Source of the DNA: Euonymus europaeus
Taxonomy: Eukaryota > Streptophyta > Magnoliopsida > Celastrales > Celastraceae
DNA length: 64,000 bases
Direction: 5' to 3'
Assembly (NCBI GenBank): GCA_963580455.1
Contig: OY756972.1
Location: forward strand, 2,557,001-2,621,000
How positions within the stretch are numbered: the stretch's first letter is position 1; every line of letters begins with the position of its first letter. Made by a program: the position numbers and the translations under genes. Under the pieces are notes generated by a model that saw only the letters and a program-made list of their open reading frames with translations, did no database searches and was not told the DNA's origin. Below, one piece after another: positions 46,861-59,282 of this stretch.

Positions 46861-48075
46861 CAAAATGTTTGACGTGAAATGCAATGGGAATGGGGAGTGG
46901 GGAATTTCGCATTTTCTCACCGCTGTTGTAAACAGTGCTTTACTGTTCAATTTACTTTCCTGCCCTTGTTCCCCTTTGCTTGCATTCACATTCCACGCAC
47001 GGCACGAGACGACTTTTGGCTGCGGTCCGCCAAAGCCCGGTCCGACCCTTTCTGTTTTCTCCTATTGGTCACACGTAACGTAAACGTACGATGAAAGATG
47101 ACCAAAATGACATATTTTCTTGTTCTTGCCTTTTTGGATAAGTATTTTGCCATTTTCACGAAAGTAATTTCACTTTTTGTTTTTTAAAGATCGTGTCCAA
47201 GGCCTCGCTTAAAAATGGGGTGTCTATTTTAACTCAAAATTTTATTTTAGATTATCTCCATTTTAACACCCCTTATCACATCTAATATTTTAATATTTTG
47301 TAATACAACAAAAACTAATAAAATAATATTTAAAAATGATTGAAAGCGGAGATAAATAATCAAATATATTTGAGGAGGAGGAGAGAGGAATGATAAAATA
47401 ATTTTTAGTTGATGCTGGCATACCCCAAGGTTGGGGAATGTAAATTGAAAAACCAAAAATAGAATACCATTTATGATGTCCCTGGGAAAAGGTCAAGTTT
47501 AAAATGTTGGATATTGGTGATAATGGGTTTATCCAAAATTAATACCGTGTAAATGAAAAATTGAACTCTAAAGTGATCACATGAAATTGAAATGATATAT
47601 AAAAGGTGGAAATCAATATTGAATTAGTGTATTTTAATTCTCTAGTCATTGAGTTTAATATTAATTACAAAATATATATTTGATATTTTTTGTTTTATTA
47701 AGAATTAAATATTGATTTTAATTCTTTCTTTTTATAAATGCTTATTTGGAGGAGAGAAAATTAAGGTTTTACATAATTAATTTCTTTTGAGCTTTCTTAT
47801 TCGCCTCTCCTCTTTTCTTGATGTCTTTCTCCACCTCTGAGAGAGAGTATTAAGGTTCTTGATTCGCCGTTTCATTACGGATCGTATTATTGAAGTGTGT
47901 TAACGAATAGACCTGAGATGTGATTATGCGAGAGGTGCCAGCACATTAAACTTTAATGTAATTATCAATGAAATAAAAACTAATTGAGATTTATTTATTC
48001 TCCAAATTTAATAATTAATGGATATATTTGTTCTTAAGGTATGATATTGGTTTGAACTTTGAACATGAGGTTGGC
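46861..48075. other. Intergenic, upstream of SPL14
   Basis: AT-rich from about 47100. No gene or element terminus recognised. Confidence 0.4.
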
Positions 48076-48662
48076 ATATCAGGTAGGGTTGTTATGGTAA
48101 CGGTAAAATCGGTAAATAAATTACCGTTACCATACTGTTACCGGCTAATCGGTTACCGTATTTTTAAGTAAAATAGTTTACCGTTACCGATAAAATTGGT
48201 AGCGGTAATGGGTTTCACCTTTGTTACCATCGGTATTTACCGTTATCGATCCATATATATATAAATTAATAATTTTTAATATATTATATATATTATTTTT
48301 AGTTTAATTTAAGATTATGTGAATTAATAATTTTTAATATATTATTTTTAGTTCAATTTAAGATTTTAACTTTTTAGTTGATTAATATTGATAGTTAGAT
48401 GATGGGTAAACAAATCTAATCTCTTAATATTTGGGTTTTATCATTAAGAATTAAGAATTGAAAAATTCTTACTTTTTTGGATTGGTAAATTTACCAATTA
48501 CCAGTTTACCGTTACCGAAAAACGGTATACCGATCGATGGTATACCGACATTACCGGTAACGGTAACGGTTTTCGTTTCTTTTATTACCGTCATTTTCGA
48601 TACAGTAATGATAACCAATCATTGATAACAGTTATCGTTACGATAACAACCCTAATATCAGG
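48076..48662. mobile_element. hAT-type MITE (48084-48654) with perfect 8-bp target duplication
   Basis: Terminal inverted repeats TAGGGTTGTTATGGTAACGG (left) and, read inward from the right, TAGGGTTGTTATCGTAACGA. Flanks are ATATCAGG at 48076-48083 and again at 48655-48662, an exact 8-bp duplication. The arms are packed with GGTAACGGTAA / TTACCGTTACC words (at least ten), which could act as sub-terminal transposase-binding repeats. No coding sequence in 571 bp. Confidence 0.9.
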
Positions 48663-49533
48663 TGGCGTTGAGTTTTCTTTCTCTGTTATTTGTTAACTGC
48701 CCAATATGCAAGAGAAGAAGAGGGGCTGCTTTTTTTGATGATTTCACTGTACAAAATCATGACTATTAATGGTTCTCCCACTGTTTAGTATTACTGTTGA
48801 CAGTGAATCAATATTACCTAGTTAATTATTTAAGCAATCACAACAATCCGGACATGCAAATGTTCTCATTAAATTTATTTTTTATTTTCACTTTCATTAT
48901 ATAAAAAAATGATCTCATATACTTATTTACATCAATAAAATACGTCTTTCAATACAGTCACAATAGTAAAACACAAATTTATATATATTTTTCTCTCCCC
49001 CATTTAAGATAAACCAACAACTTTTCTCTCTTTCGTATTGTCTCCATTAAATCTACATCAAAATCAATGTAGCTACATCAACAAAACATATATTTCAATA
49101 TATATTGGTTGGCCATCAAAATTGCACCATTGTTATTACAATGCGTATGTATGCGCGCGCTCCGATCGACTGCATGTCTACATGCATCCTCTCGATCCAG
49201 ATAATAATTGATATCTATTCATTACACGCTACGTACGATGTTTTGTCTTCTTTTATAACTTAAATTTGCTTTCTCTTCTTTTATGTTTAAATGCATTGCA
49301 TATAAATGGCAGGGAGAATATTAATTGATTTAAGGGGATGATTTAGTAAAAGCAGCAAATTTTTTGGTGAATTAATTTCTACATATTCGGTCAAGAAAGT
49401 GGGCAACAAAAATCTTTTTGTTCCTGCGGGAACCGCGTCATTAATTTGCACTTGAGTAGATCTAGAGCAGTCGTCGGATTCACGTAATTCCAACTTTAAC
49501 ACCTCCCAGGCCTCCACGTTTACATGGTCGGTC
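48663..49533. other. Intergenic, nothing recognised
   Basis: AT-rich, with a short GCGCGC word at about 49154. No gene or repeat supported. Confidence 0.4.

Positions 49534-49575
<42 letters not shown>
49534..49575 (+). repeat. (TC)n microsatellite
   Basis: About 21 uninterrupted TC units. The minus-strand frame reading Arg-Glu repeats here is an artefact of this run. Confidence 0.95.
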
Positions 49576-49576
<1 letters not shown>

Positions 49577-50231
49577 ATGAGACATTTGATTCATGCAAGT
49601 CTCAGATTTCTAAACTGTCTCACTCACTTTTCCCTAAATAGTTGATAAATCGGATATTATAAATTATGGTGGCCGTGGTGACTTAAGATCACTCTAAACA
49701 ATTAAAATCTGCATATCGGGAGAACTTTTAAGAGTCATTGAACCTAAAATGTGACTCTTGTTTCCCTCAAAATTCAACCTAAAACTCTAATTTTAAGAGT
49801 CCAGTGATTGCTACCGGTGTCAGTTGCGTCGCATGCGTATAGCCAAAACAGGTAGTCCTTTTTGGTGAAGAGAAATATACTAAATAACCAATACGTCTTT
49901 ATCGAATCCTGCGCAAGAGAGTCTACAATTTTGAACTTCCCCTATTGTTCTTCAACGAACCAGACTTTGATCGTCTTATTCCATCTTTCACCTGGCCAGC
50001 CAACTTCCATGAAGCTGCTTAATCGGTATGTTAATTTGAACTGCTTAAGAGATTTTAGAACTAAATCAAGAAGTCTTAGTTTGGGTGTTCCTTAGTTTCA
50101 CCATCTCTCTTTTGTTCGGTTCTTCGTGCACATGAATTTTTATGAATATGATATATTCAAAATTTCATATGTATATGAATATGTAAAGGTTTTTTAGCAT
50201 AATGATTTCAATTTTTAGGTGATAATTTAGC
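49576..50231. other. Unassigned DNA upstream of the FAR1-like fragment
   Basis: No exon with a recognisable domain. It could include the leader of the FAR1-like ORF. Confidence 0.3.
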
Positions 50232-50375
50232 ATGGATAACTCTATTGCCACTTGTGATGATTGTCCAATAGCATTGAGAGATGAGGAACAAGAACGGATA
50301 CTTAGAATTGGTATGGAGTTTGACACATTACAATGTGCATATAAATTTTGGAAATCATACCCAAATCATACAACA
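50232..50375 (+). pseudogene. FAR1/FHY3-like N-terminal fragment interrupted by a solo LTR
   Basis: From ATG 50232 an open frame of 48 codons contains RIGMEFDTLQCAYKFWKSY, which resembles the start of the FAR1 DNA-binding (WRKY-GCM1-like) region found in FAR1-related proteins, themselves derived from Mutator-like transposases. The frame runs straight into the solo LTR at 50376. Removing the LTR and one target copy leaves an open frame, but it does not continue with recognisable FAR1 sequence. The fragment was therefore probably already incomplete, or the next part is diverged. Confidence 0.5.
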
Positions 50376-52182
50376 TGTGATATCCTGATCCGAAAATAAA
50401 TGAATATTGAATAGTAGAGTGACACGTGTACAATGGTACACCGAGGAGTCCGAAAATGAAATTCGAATTAAAAGAATTTATTCCAAAAGTATATATATAT
50501 ATAGACATATAAAAATTAAATGATAAATGAGAGGTAAGTAAATGATAAAAAAAAATAGATATACATATATATATACATATATAAATAAAATAAAAAAAAG
50601 GAAAAGAAGAGAGAATTCTAGAAGCTTGGAGAGAGAAGGAAACAAATAAAAAGGAAAGAAAGAAACGGAACAGAAGAAGAAAAGAAGCAGGAAGAAACGA
50701 AACAGAGAAGAAAAAAAAGGAAAAGAAAAAAAATCTCCATTTTCGTGTCTGAAACTTCGTCGGCGCCGATCTCCTCCGTCCGGCCACCTCAGGCGACGAG
50801 ACCGGTACCAATCTCTTCGTCTCTTCGAGACGTATGAAATCGGTTTAAGAATCACCTTAATCGGTGCTGTATATCTCCGGAAAAAGCCGTCAGAAGTTTC
50901 GGCCACCGCGAGCTTCGACAGTCGATTTCTCCTTCCTCCGATCTCCGATTGATGCAAGGCCACCACCGTTGAGTTCGTCTCGAAGGGTACTACAAAGCTC
51001 AGTTGGTGATTTCCGGCGAAAGTCGCCGGATCTCCGGTGACCCGAATAGGGGTATTTCGGAACTGGTATATGAGGCTTAATGATGTACGTCGGGAAAAAT
51101 TATACGGGGAAGCATTGGTTCGAGTAAGATGTGAGGCACGCTTCACGAGGTAGGGAATACTATAACTTTGCATTATTTTGGGAATTTTTGTAATTCTGTT
51201 TGATCGATGATTCTTGCGTTTATTTAATGGAGTTGTGAATTTCGGATATAAATGTTTGGTGATAAAATGTGAAATGAATACTTGGGCCAAAATGCCTACT
51301 GCTAATGTGGATTGCATGTGCATGTTTGAGTGTAGATGGTTACTGTGTATAATTTTGCTATGTGGTACCATGCTTCGCATTGAGAAAAGTGTTGTCTTTA
51401 TACTGAATGCGTGTGATTGAACATTTGTTGATATTTGGAGGTTATGGAAATTGTGGGGGTTGTGATGTGGAGATTGCAGAGATATGGAAATGGCCCTGTA
51501 CGTACAGTGGGTGGAAATCCGAGTAAGGATTCACTATGCGGCCACATAGTGAAGGGGTGGCAAGTCCCGGGTAGAAGAAGGTGCCTACCTTCCTTACTCG
51601 TAGATTGCTTCCGGCGATGAGGTCGGCAAGCGGAGAAAATAGCTTCCGGCGAGGAGGTCGGTAAGCGGAGAATAATGGTTCCGGCGATGAGGTCAGGACG
51701 CGGAGGAATATGGTTTCCGGCGAGGAGGTCGGAAAGAGAAACGAGTGGGTTACGGAGGGAGTCGGGAAATTGGGTGATGTTATATTGATATGTTATTGTT
51801 GATATCTAACTGTGTTTGTGTGTGTATGAATGCGGTATTCCCTACTGAGCTTCGGCTCACCCCTTCCCCTTATTGTGTTTGAACAGATGAAGTGGTGATG
51901 GCCAGTCGGACCGTGGGTGCAGACAAGACAGAGAAGTTGGTGTACATACCGGGTTGCAATGTAAGAGGCTGCATAAATCGAGAGAGAGTTGGGGTACTGA
52001 GCGGGTGTCTCAGCTGGGATGTATGTAGCTCTATTTTTATATAAAAATATAAATATATATATGCTTTTGTATACGTATATATATATTTTATTGTGTTAAT
52101 TAAGTGTTATTAGTTGAAAAAAAATTATAGGCGGGAGTATGAGTTAGTTACACGTCACGTGCCTGAGGATCGGGGCGTGACA
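50376..52182 (+). mobile_element. Solo LTR of a Ty3/gypsy (Tekay/Del-like) element with 5-bp duplication CAACA
   Basis: It starts TGTGATATCCTGATCC, ends GATCGGGGCGTGACA, and is flanked by CAACA at 50371-50375 and 52183-52187. The ends are imperfect inverted repeats. The 1807 bp have no gag-pol, primer-binding site or second LTR, so this is a recombination-derived solo LTR. A CTGAGCTTCGGCTCACC segment near 51845 and four near-identical GGTTCCGGCGATGAGGTC-type units (about 51605-51730) lie inside. The frame at 50478-51380 on the minus strand is the translated LTR and not a gene. Confidence 0.88.
51600..51745 (+). repeat. Tandem repeat inside the solo LTR, unit about 37-40 bp
   Basis: TTCCGGCGATGAGGTC / TTCCGGCGAGGAGGTC followed by a G/A-rich AAGCGGAGAA-type spacer occurs four times in a row from about 51608. 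This is common in long gypsy LTRs. Confidence 0.8.
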
Positions 52183-52187
52183 CAACA

Positions 52188-53619
52188 AGAGGAGATTTTG
52201 TACATCAACACTTTGTGTCTATTAAAATCAAACACATCCGCCTCAATTTTGCTTGGACTTATCGGTATTATCTTCTTTTCAACTGCTACTTTAGCATCGC
52301 CAGAATTAGCCCAATATGGCTTCGGATAATCTTGGAACCAAATCCCCCCCCCCCCCCCATTGAATTAAAAATAGAAACAAGTATCCGCCGCGAACAATAA
52401 ATCAATGACTCGGGTATCAACGGCTCCAACTAGGTCCTTCAAACTGTTGTGCTTTGAGGGTTGATGAAGATCTGCCATCTAATCATCTATAAACCCATCC
52501 ATCTCCAAGAGGAGAAAGATTGAGGACCTGGAGATCTAACAAAAGGTTCATGAGAAAAAAAAATGAAATTGATGTGGAATGCATGGCCCATGCATTCTTG
52601 GATAAGTATGAACGGAGCAGAGTCTGAACACAAGCGGGAGGATCACTACAAATCAGCTTGCATAGTAATCAAAGATTGGCGATTATCTCTATTAATTCCA
52701 TTATCTCCATTTAATTGTTTTGCTTTAATCCAGTATTGTTATTTCCTTAGTTAGTGCGTATCATTATTATCTTGTTTCCAAATAGGTGGTTGGATTTTTG
52801 GTATTTAATATTGTAGCCTCCAGAAGGCAAGGGGACGATGATTAAATAATAAAACTTGTTGTTACGAGTTCCTTTCAATTCTCTGGGTATTCTCAGAATC
52901 AACATAGAATTGAGATTGTTTGTCCTGGTATCCCCTTGTGGTTCAACAGGTCAAACTGGTTTGTGTTTTCACGCTTCGAATTTACATCAGAAATTTCATA
53001 TATGTACTGAAAGGAATTAAAGCCATAAAGACAATGAACCAACTCCTTACCCCAACGAAGAAGACGATGAACCAGTTCTCTGTATCCGAATCGCCGTTGG
53101 GCTGGAAAGAGAGTGTTAGGGCTTGAGAGAATACGAGAACCCTAATTTGAAAGTCGTAAATCATAATATCATATTTGGAAGATGTATGAGTATATGTCTT
53201 CACCAAAAAGAACTACCTGTTTTGGATCTTCGGATTTGTGTCTCTAGATCCACAGATCTGATGGTCTGGTTAGTGAACATGTTATTAACCTGTTCACCAC
53301 ACCACTGAACAGGTCGTCCCCCGGTCCACCTTCACTTGTTCTAGAATTATGTCTAGTACAACATTAATTGTGTCTTTGTCCCTATCAATCTTTTACTGCA
53401 ACTTTTTTATTTTATTTTTTACGTAAGTATGTACAAGAATATCTTATAGGCCAACCAACTCACACTCTTACTAGTTACTATGACTTAGCGTAAATTTATT
53501 AAAGCGGACAAGCTAGACCACTAGAAGTATTTAAAAGTACTTTATGTCAAATTAGTATTAGGGGAGAGAGAAAGGTGGAGGGAGTATTTTTAGAAAAGTT
53601 TATGTCAAATAAGTTGTAC
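52188..53619. other. Unassigned DNA; C15 homopolymer at about 52346
   Basis: A run of about 15 C lies near 52346-52360. Otherwise no recognised gene; the short frames here have no domain. Confidence 0.35.
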
Positions 53620-54000
53620 TGTAACACCCGACCCCAAATATGAACAATTGGGGAATGAAAAGCGAGAAAAAGATATGTTTTCAAAGAAATCCTAGAGAGG
53701 AAGGGTGTCTAGGTGTAGTGAAATGCGTCTGGTACAGGTTGGATTTAAGATGAATATTCATGGCAACACGCCTAGTAGGGGGCCTAGGCGTGTGCGTCAC
53801 TCAACCCAATGCAGAGTTGATTTTTGGAGGAGTTAAAGTCACGATTTTCAATTCTCTTAAGTCGCGAAACAGAGTGAAAATAAAGAGTTTCCATGTTTTA
53901 CGAGTTTAGAGAGAGAGAGAAAGTAGATAGATGTGTTATTTTTTGGAGATTAAAGCTTAGACTTGGTGGATTGAAGATCATCTAGGCAAGATTTAACAAC
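53620..54000 (+). mobile_element. 5' part of a gypsy LTR
   Basis: TGTAACACCCGACCCC at 53620 is a typical start of chromovirus-type plant LTRs. The following leader fits, but no matching end (…GGTGTTACA) was found downstream, so the right limit is arbitrary. Confidence 0.4.
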
Positions 54001-54599
54001 ATCCTTCAACAATTTCAAGATTTGAGGTAAGTTTCTATGGATATAGAAACTAGAGTTTTTTTAGCTTAGGATTGAATCTTGATTTCTTGTTGATAATGGA
54101 TTTAGTTAGGTTGATTTAGACTTATTTATGAATGTATTTGTTAGATTTGAGTTCAATTAGAAGGATTTCAAGTTAGAGAGCTTGGGTTGAGGATTTTGGA
54201 AATTTCTAGAGAGAGAAAGGTTAGTTTTATATTGGATTCATGATTTAGTTCATGATTATATGTATTGCCGGTTATATATCGATGATGAAATGAGTTCGGT
54301 TTTCTTAAATCGATACGTTTGGGAAAGAGGGACAAAAACCCTAACTTGAGATATTGATTTTGTTAGCTTTCTTGGATAACGAGGTAGGAAATTCTTACCC
54401 ATTGTTTCGTGTTATGATTTCTCTTTCTAAAGAGTTGTTGATTTTCTTCATTAGTTGATTAATTTGTGTTATTGTCTTAATTGCTTCTAAGGAAGAACAA
54501 GTCCATGAATGTAATTTGCATGCAATAATGTAATGGTAGTATTTATTAAATAAAATTCTTTATTTTTTTCAATGAGCATTTATATAATATAATATAATG
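54001..54599. other. Unassigned, probably interior of old LTR DNA
   Basis: Contains repeated GATTTGAGGTAAGTTTC-type and GAGGTAGGAAATTC-type sequence without coding potential. Confidence 0.25.
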
Positions 54600-55860
54600 T
54601 GCATGTTTCCGAATATTCCATATAGTAAATGATCCGGTATGTAGAGTTTGACTTACACACAGAAGATTAGATCATTAGTTCTTAGATCATTAGTTCTTTT
54701 GAAATATAAGTTTTAGTTCACAATCTAAGATGGAATTCGGAAAGCCATTGATACAGTTATAGCACATGATTAAATACATTTATCTTGACTAAGAGAACGG
54801 TATAGTTCTGACTTCATGTGCTAGTATGCTTATGTGTATTGAACAGGACCAAGTCGAGGAAAGTGTTTTTATATTGACTATATGAAACAAACTCCTCGTA
54901 ATTATAATTATTATGAGTATTTATACTCTTAATCCCGATACAAATAATATGAACGATATATTGTAGACTGAATATTGTTTTGAGTCACAAAAGAGTGAGA
55001 CTTATTTATTAGTCAATAAACTCAGTGACTTGGACAATGATAGTGCATTGATCAAGAATATTATTTGTTGAAGGAAACCATGTCCCGAATTAGGGATTGA
55101 GGATACCCCTCAAGAAAGTTTATAAGTTTTGATCGTGTCAAACCCTGCAGGTGTATATACTTATCCGACAAGATAAATAAGTTAAGCGTAAGTCTTGAGG
55201 TCTATGATTTATGAATTAATTTTATTTATAAAGCATGTATAAGTTTTCTCTTAATATGGGGAGTTAATAAGCATTTAATATATAGCTCAAAATATGTTTT
55301 GAGCTCATTACGATTGTTTAGTGGAGTGAATTGTAATTTATCAAAAGAAGAAAGGTGGATATTGTTAATCCAGATTTTTCTATTTGGTATTTAGTCAAAA
55401 CATATTTACTATGTGGTCTATGTTGTGTCTATATATAAAGAACTCAAGATGTTTAGGGTGGGACACACGTTGTTTTTGAGACGTTTTTCTCTCTTAAAAA
55501 CTGAACCTCGAGACAGCTTCTCTCCCACCTAAGTTAGAGTTCCAGAATTGAGGTCACGCAGCATAAGACTTCTAGCCCAAAGTTCTTATTCGTGAGGTGT
55601 TCTGTTTGTGATTAGAAGGAGCTATTTAGTTTGTGATAGTAAGAAGCAGTTAGGTTCGTGATCAACAATAGTTGCTTTGTTCGTGATCAAATACCTGTAG
55701 CTGTGCAGTTTGTGAACTGAGAAGAAGTCGTCGTTCGTTGTTACCCGCTCATTGTGCAGCTTTTACAACAAATCAAATCAGACAGATCTGCTAAGGTATA
55801 GATCTAGATTTGATGTCTATTAAATCGGATTAAATATTGTAAATATGATATGTCATGTGC
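54600..55860 (+). mobile_element. Possible copia-type LTR with TATA region
   Basis: This non-coding block has a promoter-like CTATATATAAAGAAC near 55430, followed by a leader with repeated TTCGTGA/TTTGTGA words (55590-55710: TTCGTGAGGTG, TTTGTGATTAG, TTCGTGATCAAC, TTCGTGATCAAA). This is consistent with the U3-R part of an LTR. No termini or target duplication were defined. Confidence 0.3.
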
Positions 55861-56339
55861 TCTATCAAATCATTCGGGTCATTCCACTGCATACCCTATT
55901 AGGAGAATGAGAGGAAAATTCATAAAAGGAATAGAAAGAAAATGTAAAATATTTTTTATTTCTCAAGTTTGGATAGGTTAAAAAATAAATGAATGATTTT
56001 ATCGTTTCTCTTATTTAGATAGTCATTCTAATATAAAAGAAAGGAATAATTTTTAAGAGGAAGCATTTTAACAAAAAATTAGACAACTCTTCCCTTAAAT
56101 TCTCTTCAAATATCTTCTCTTTTTTTCCTTTTTCTAACCTATCCAAATAAATGAATTAAGAGGAAATTCATTTTTCTTTTTCTTTCCTCTCCCCTCAAAT
56201 CCTTCAATTCAAACACACTTTAAACCTCAACATTTTAGGGTCCATATATACTCTAGCTCCTATACTGCTGCTACTGAAGAAAATCAGCACAAGAGAGAGA
56301 GAGATTAGTTCAGAAACGAATAATTTAACCTAGTGACAA
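55861..56339. other. Intergenic, nothing recognised
   Basis: Homopolymer-rich; GAGAGAGAGAG at about 56295. Confidence 0.4.
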
Positions 56340-57135
56340 TATCTGCCCTTTATGTTCTTCTTTTCCAGAATCTGTCAATCATGTCTTTATTCAGTGCAAG
56401 GGTCCATCACTCTTATGGTAGCAACTGGTAGGTTGGTGGGCTTTGCTTGGTGCCTTTCTAGAGACACTTGTGTATTGTTTGAACAATGAGAATCCCTTGT
56501 ATCTGGCTCAATTTAGATTTTGCTATTCTACATCACTCAATTTGAGGGGAAGGAATGATGTTATCTTTAGAGACAAAGTGACTGATTGGAATGATGTGTT
56601 TCTACTCATGTTTATGAGATTGAAATTTTGATTACCCATAGTGGTTAGTGGTTACTGATTTCTCATACTCTAGCTCCCAATTAGCTCAATTTTCTTGTAC
56701 TATAAGAACTTGAATTAGCTCAATCAAAAAGATCAACAAACCTGCATGTCAATGGTCACTCCCCCAAATGGTCAATTGAAACGGAATATTGATTGTTCAT
56801 CATTGCAGAAGCTTGGCCCTGGTAGACTTGGTGGTGTTGGCAAATTTAGATGTATTTTTACTAGTTGAGTTAGGAAATGTGATTCTAATGAGGCAGAGAT
56901 AAAAGCTATCAAAAAGGTTATGGAGATCACCCTTGCATCTGATGATAATCTGCAATGCAATTTTCAATGTTAAGCTCCAACTGATTAATTTGGAGGTGAA
57001 TCACATCTTGAGTGAAGGTAATGGAATGGCTGATGCACTTGCCAAAGAGAGTGTCAATATATACTCAGACTACGTAGTATGTACTTTGGTTCTCGTGGTG
57101 ACTCATCAGAACTTCTCTAATGGATTGGAGTGAGT
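56340..57135 (+). mobile_element. LINE relic: zinc-binding RT tail and RNase H pieces
   Basis: Plus-strand frames give CPLCSSSFPESVNHVFIQCK (the zf-RVT motif after the reverse transcriptase of plant LINEs), then LVGWWALLGAFLE and GRNDVIFRDKV. A decayed RNase H_3 domain follows: NEAEIKAIKKVMEITLAS, then in another frame LEVNHILSEGNGMADALAKE. Several stops and frameshifts; no upstream RT and no poly(A) tail found. Confidence 0.75.
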
Positions 57136-58127
57136 TTGTTTCTGGTTGGTTAACATTATATAGTTGTGTATGTAAATAGGGGTAGGTGAGTAATCAAATG
57201 TGTGGTAACTTTGTGAAGCAGGTGTGTGTGTGTCTTGTGTGTATAGACATTGTGTGAGTGGACACTATTGAGTAGTTACTGTGTGGTGGGTGGTTATACG
57301 TACACTTTGCGATAGGTTGTTATTTGTGTGTTTAGTGGGTGAGTAAACTCTGCGGTGTAGTCAATATTTACTACGTGGTGAGTGAGTAAAGACTGTGGGA
57401 AGGCCCGGCATCAGGTGACCTTGGTCTGAAAATTTTGGGCTCAAGCCCAAATTAATCATTCGGGTTTCTGGCCAGGCTTGAGTCAAAAATTACTATTCAA
57501 GCCCGACCTAGACCTACATTATTTGGGCCGGACCGAGCAGGGCATGTATGAAAATTAAAATGTCAAGATTAATGAGAATCAAAATTCATAGTCCAATTGA
57601 GTTGGCCAGTTTTAGGTTATGTCACTTTCAAGTTGAAAAGTGATGTAGAAGGGGTCGCCAGTGAATTTATGCTAAAGTTAGATTTTTTACACAAAAATAG
57701 AAAATAATTAGTGAGGTCTCAACTTTGATCGGTCGTATCTTTTGATCCAGGGATCCGTTTCCTTATTATAATCTTTAATTTTTCTCAATTGTTTCTCGGT
57801 GGATTTCAAGATTCTATTATCGTCGTGATCGATTTTAGTTTATCAAGCTTCAGCCCTTTGTCAAAAAGTTATTAACTGGGTAATCATCACAAAAAAAAGA
57901 AAAAATGTTGTAAGAAATATATAATGCTCCAACAAGAAAAGCATTGGTGATCACTACGTTCGACCAATTGGCTAACCCAACTAGTCAATTAGTCACTCAG
58001 TCGGTAAAAGTCATGCATGTGAATGTGTTAGGTTGTTAAAATTAATTTTAGTGGCACGCAGAAATGTTTTATGAATCAATCTTAGTATATGTATAAATGA
58101 AAATTTAACATAAAAATCATACAACCC
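57136..58127. other. Intergenic, GT-rich then AT-rich
   Basis: 57160-57390 is rich in GTGTG/GGTGAGTAA words, loosely repetitive. 57395-57550 has alternating GGGCCC-type words (AAGCCCGACC, TTTGGGCCGGACC) like a MITE arm, but no partner arm was found. Confidence 0.3.
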
Positions 58128-58440
58128 TTATGCTCCGTTTGTTTGGAGAAAAATCAACCTCTTGAAAATATTTTCCTAATTTTGTAGTGTTTGGAGATAA
58201 GAAAATAAAATCAGTCAAACAAAATTTACAATAAGTCAACTCATAATAAGGGTTTGAAGATAGGAAAAAAAACTTCCTTTATACTCATTGGGAAGTTATT
58301 TTCCTCATAGCATTAAAATATCATTAAGAAATTTTTTTGTCAATGTATACATGAGAACAACAATGAACTAAATTAAAATTATATCTTTTATACATAATAC
58401 AACATATATATAAAATATACAATATATATATATATATATT

Positions 58441-58817
58441 AAAATTGAGGTCCTAAAATGAAGTCTTAAAATGAGGTTCTAACTTTTGGGATCCAAATTT
58501 TTTAAAAAAAATATATAAAAAATTATAATTATACTTTGATCAGTTTTACAATCGAACGATATATCTTTTGTTTTCAAAACAAAAATCAATTTCATCATGA
58601 TTGAAAAATTGTTTGTTTTAAGTTTACATCTGACGGTCTAAAATTGTCATGTCTTTTTGTGTTTAGATTTTTGTTTAGATTAATAAATATATCATTGGAT
58701 TCATAAAATTGATCAAAATACAAATTTAATTTTTTCAATTTTTTTAAAAATAATTTGAACCCTAAAATTTATTCCAAAAGTTGAAACGTCATTTTAGAAC
58801 TTTATAAGAGATTCCAT
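58441..58817. mobile_element. Hairpin MITE nested in a TA microsatellite
   Basis: The left arm GAGGTCCTAAAATGAAGTC … GAGGTTCTAACTTTTGG pairs with the right arm CCAAAAGTTGAAACGTCATT … CTATAAGAGATTCC-like sequence read in inverse. The middle is also palindromic around TTGATCA(G/A)TTTT and ATATATC. (TA)n runs flank it (58422-58439 and 58818-58845), so the insertion site was a TA microsatellite, or TA runs expanded from the duplication. Confidence 0.65.
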
Positions 58818-59236
58818 TATATATATATATATATATATATATATAAGACATCAATGATTAAACTAACATTTTTTTAGTTGAATTTACATTAGACACATGA
58901 GAACTGGAGAAACAATTTAAAGTCAATAAATTACACCTTATAATACTTTGTACATATTATGAGTGTGTGTGTGTGTGACATTAATTAAAAAATATAAGTT
59001 TTAACGAGTCTTCGTTATTGTGATTGTGGATATACTCTATAAGAGAGTGTAATGAACATATATTTGTGTACAAACCTACGAAAATATATTCAACACGTAC
59101 CATAAATATACGGACATATGTAGTGAAATGAAGTATGTGTTTTTATATAAAAGACATACTAGAAGTTAATTAGTATTCGGTTCTCATCTTGACATATATT
59201 ATCATTACTTGACAATAATATATGTATATGTTAAAA

Positions 59237-59282
59237 AATTATTATTATTACTATTATTATTACTATTATTATTATAGTTATT
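59237..59282 (+). repeat. (ATT)n-type microsatellite
   Basis: ATTATTATT and ACTATT units alternate for about 45 bases. Confidence 0.85.

Noticed and set aside
49287..49598. Arg-Glu repeat protein on the minus strand
   Set aside because: The RE repeat is just the (TC)n microsatellite read in one frame.
50478..51380. 300-codon minus-strand open frame
   Set aside because: It lies wholly inside the solo LTR, is biased to Phe/Leu/Arg from low-complexity sequence and matches no protein family.
52182..52400. Continuation of the FAR1-like frame after the solo LTR
   Set aside because: The joined frame stays open for a while but shows no FAR1 domain residues, so continuity is not supported.
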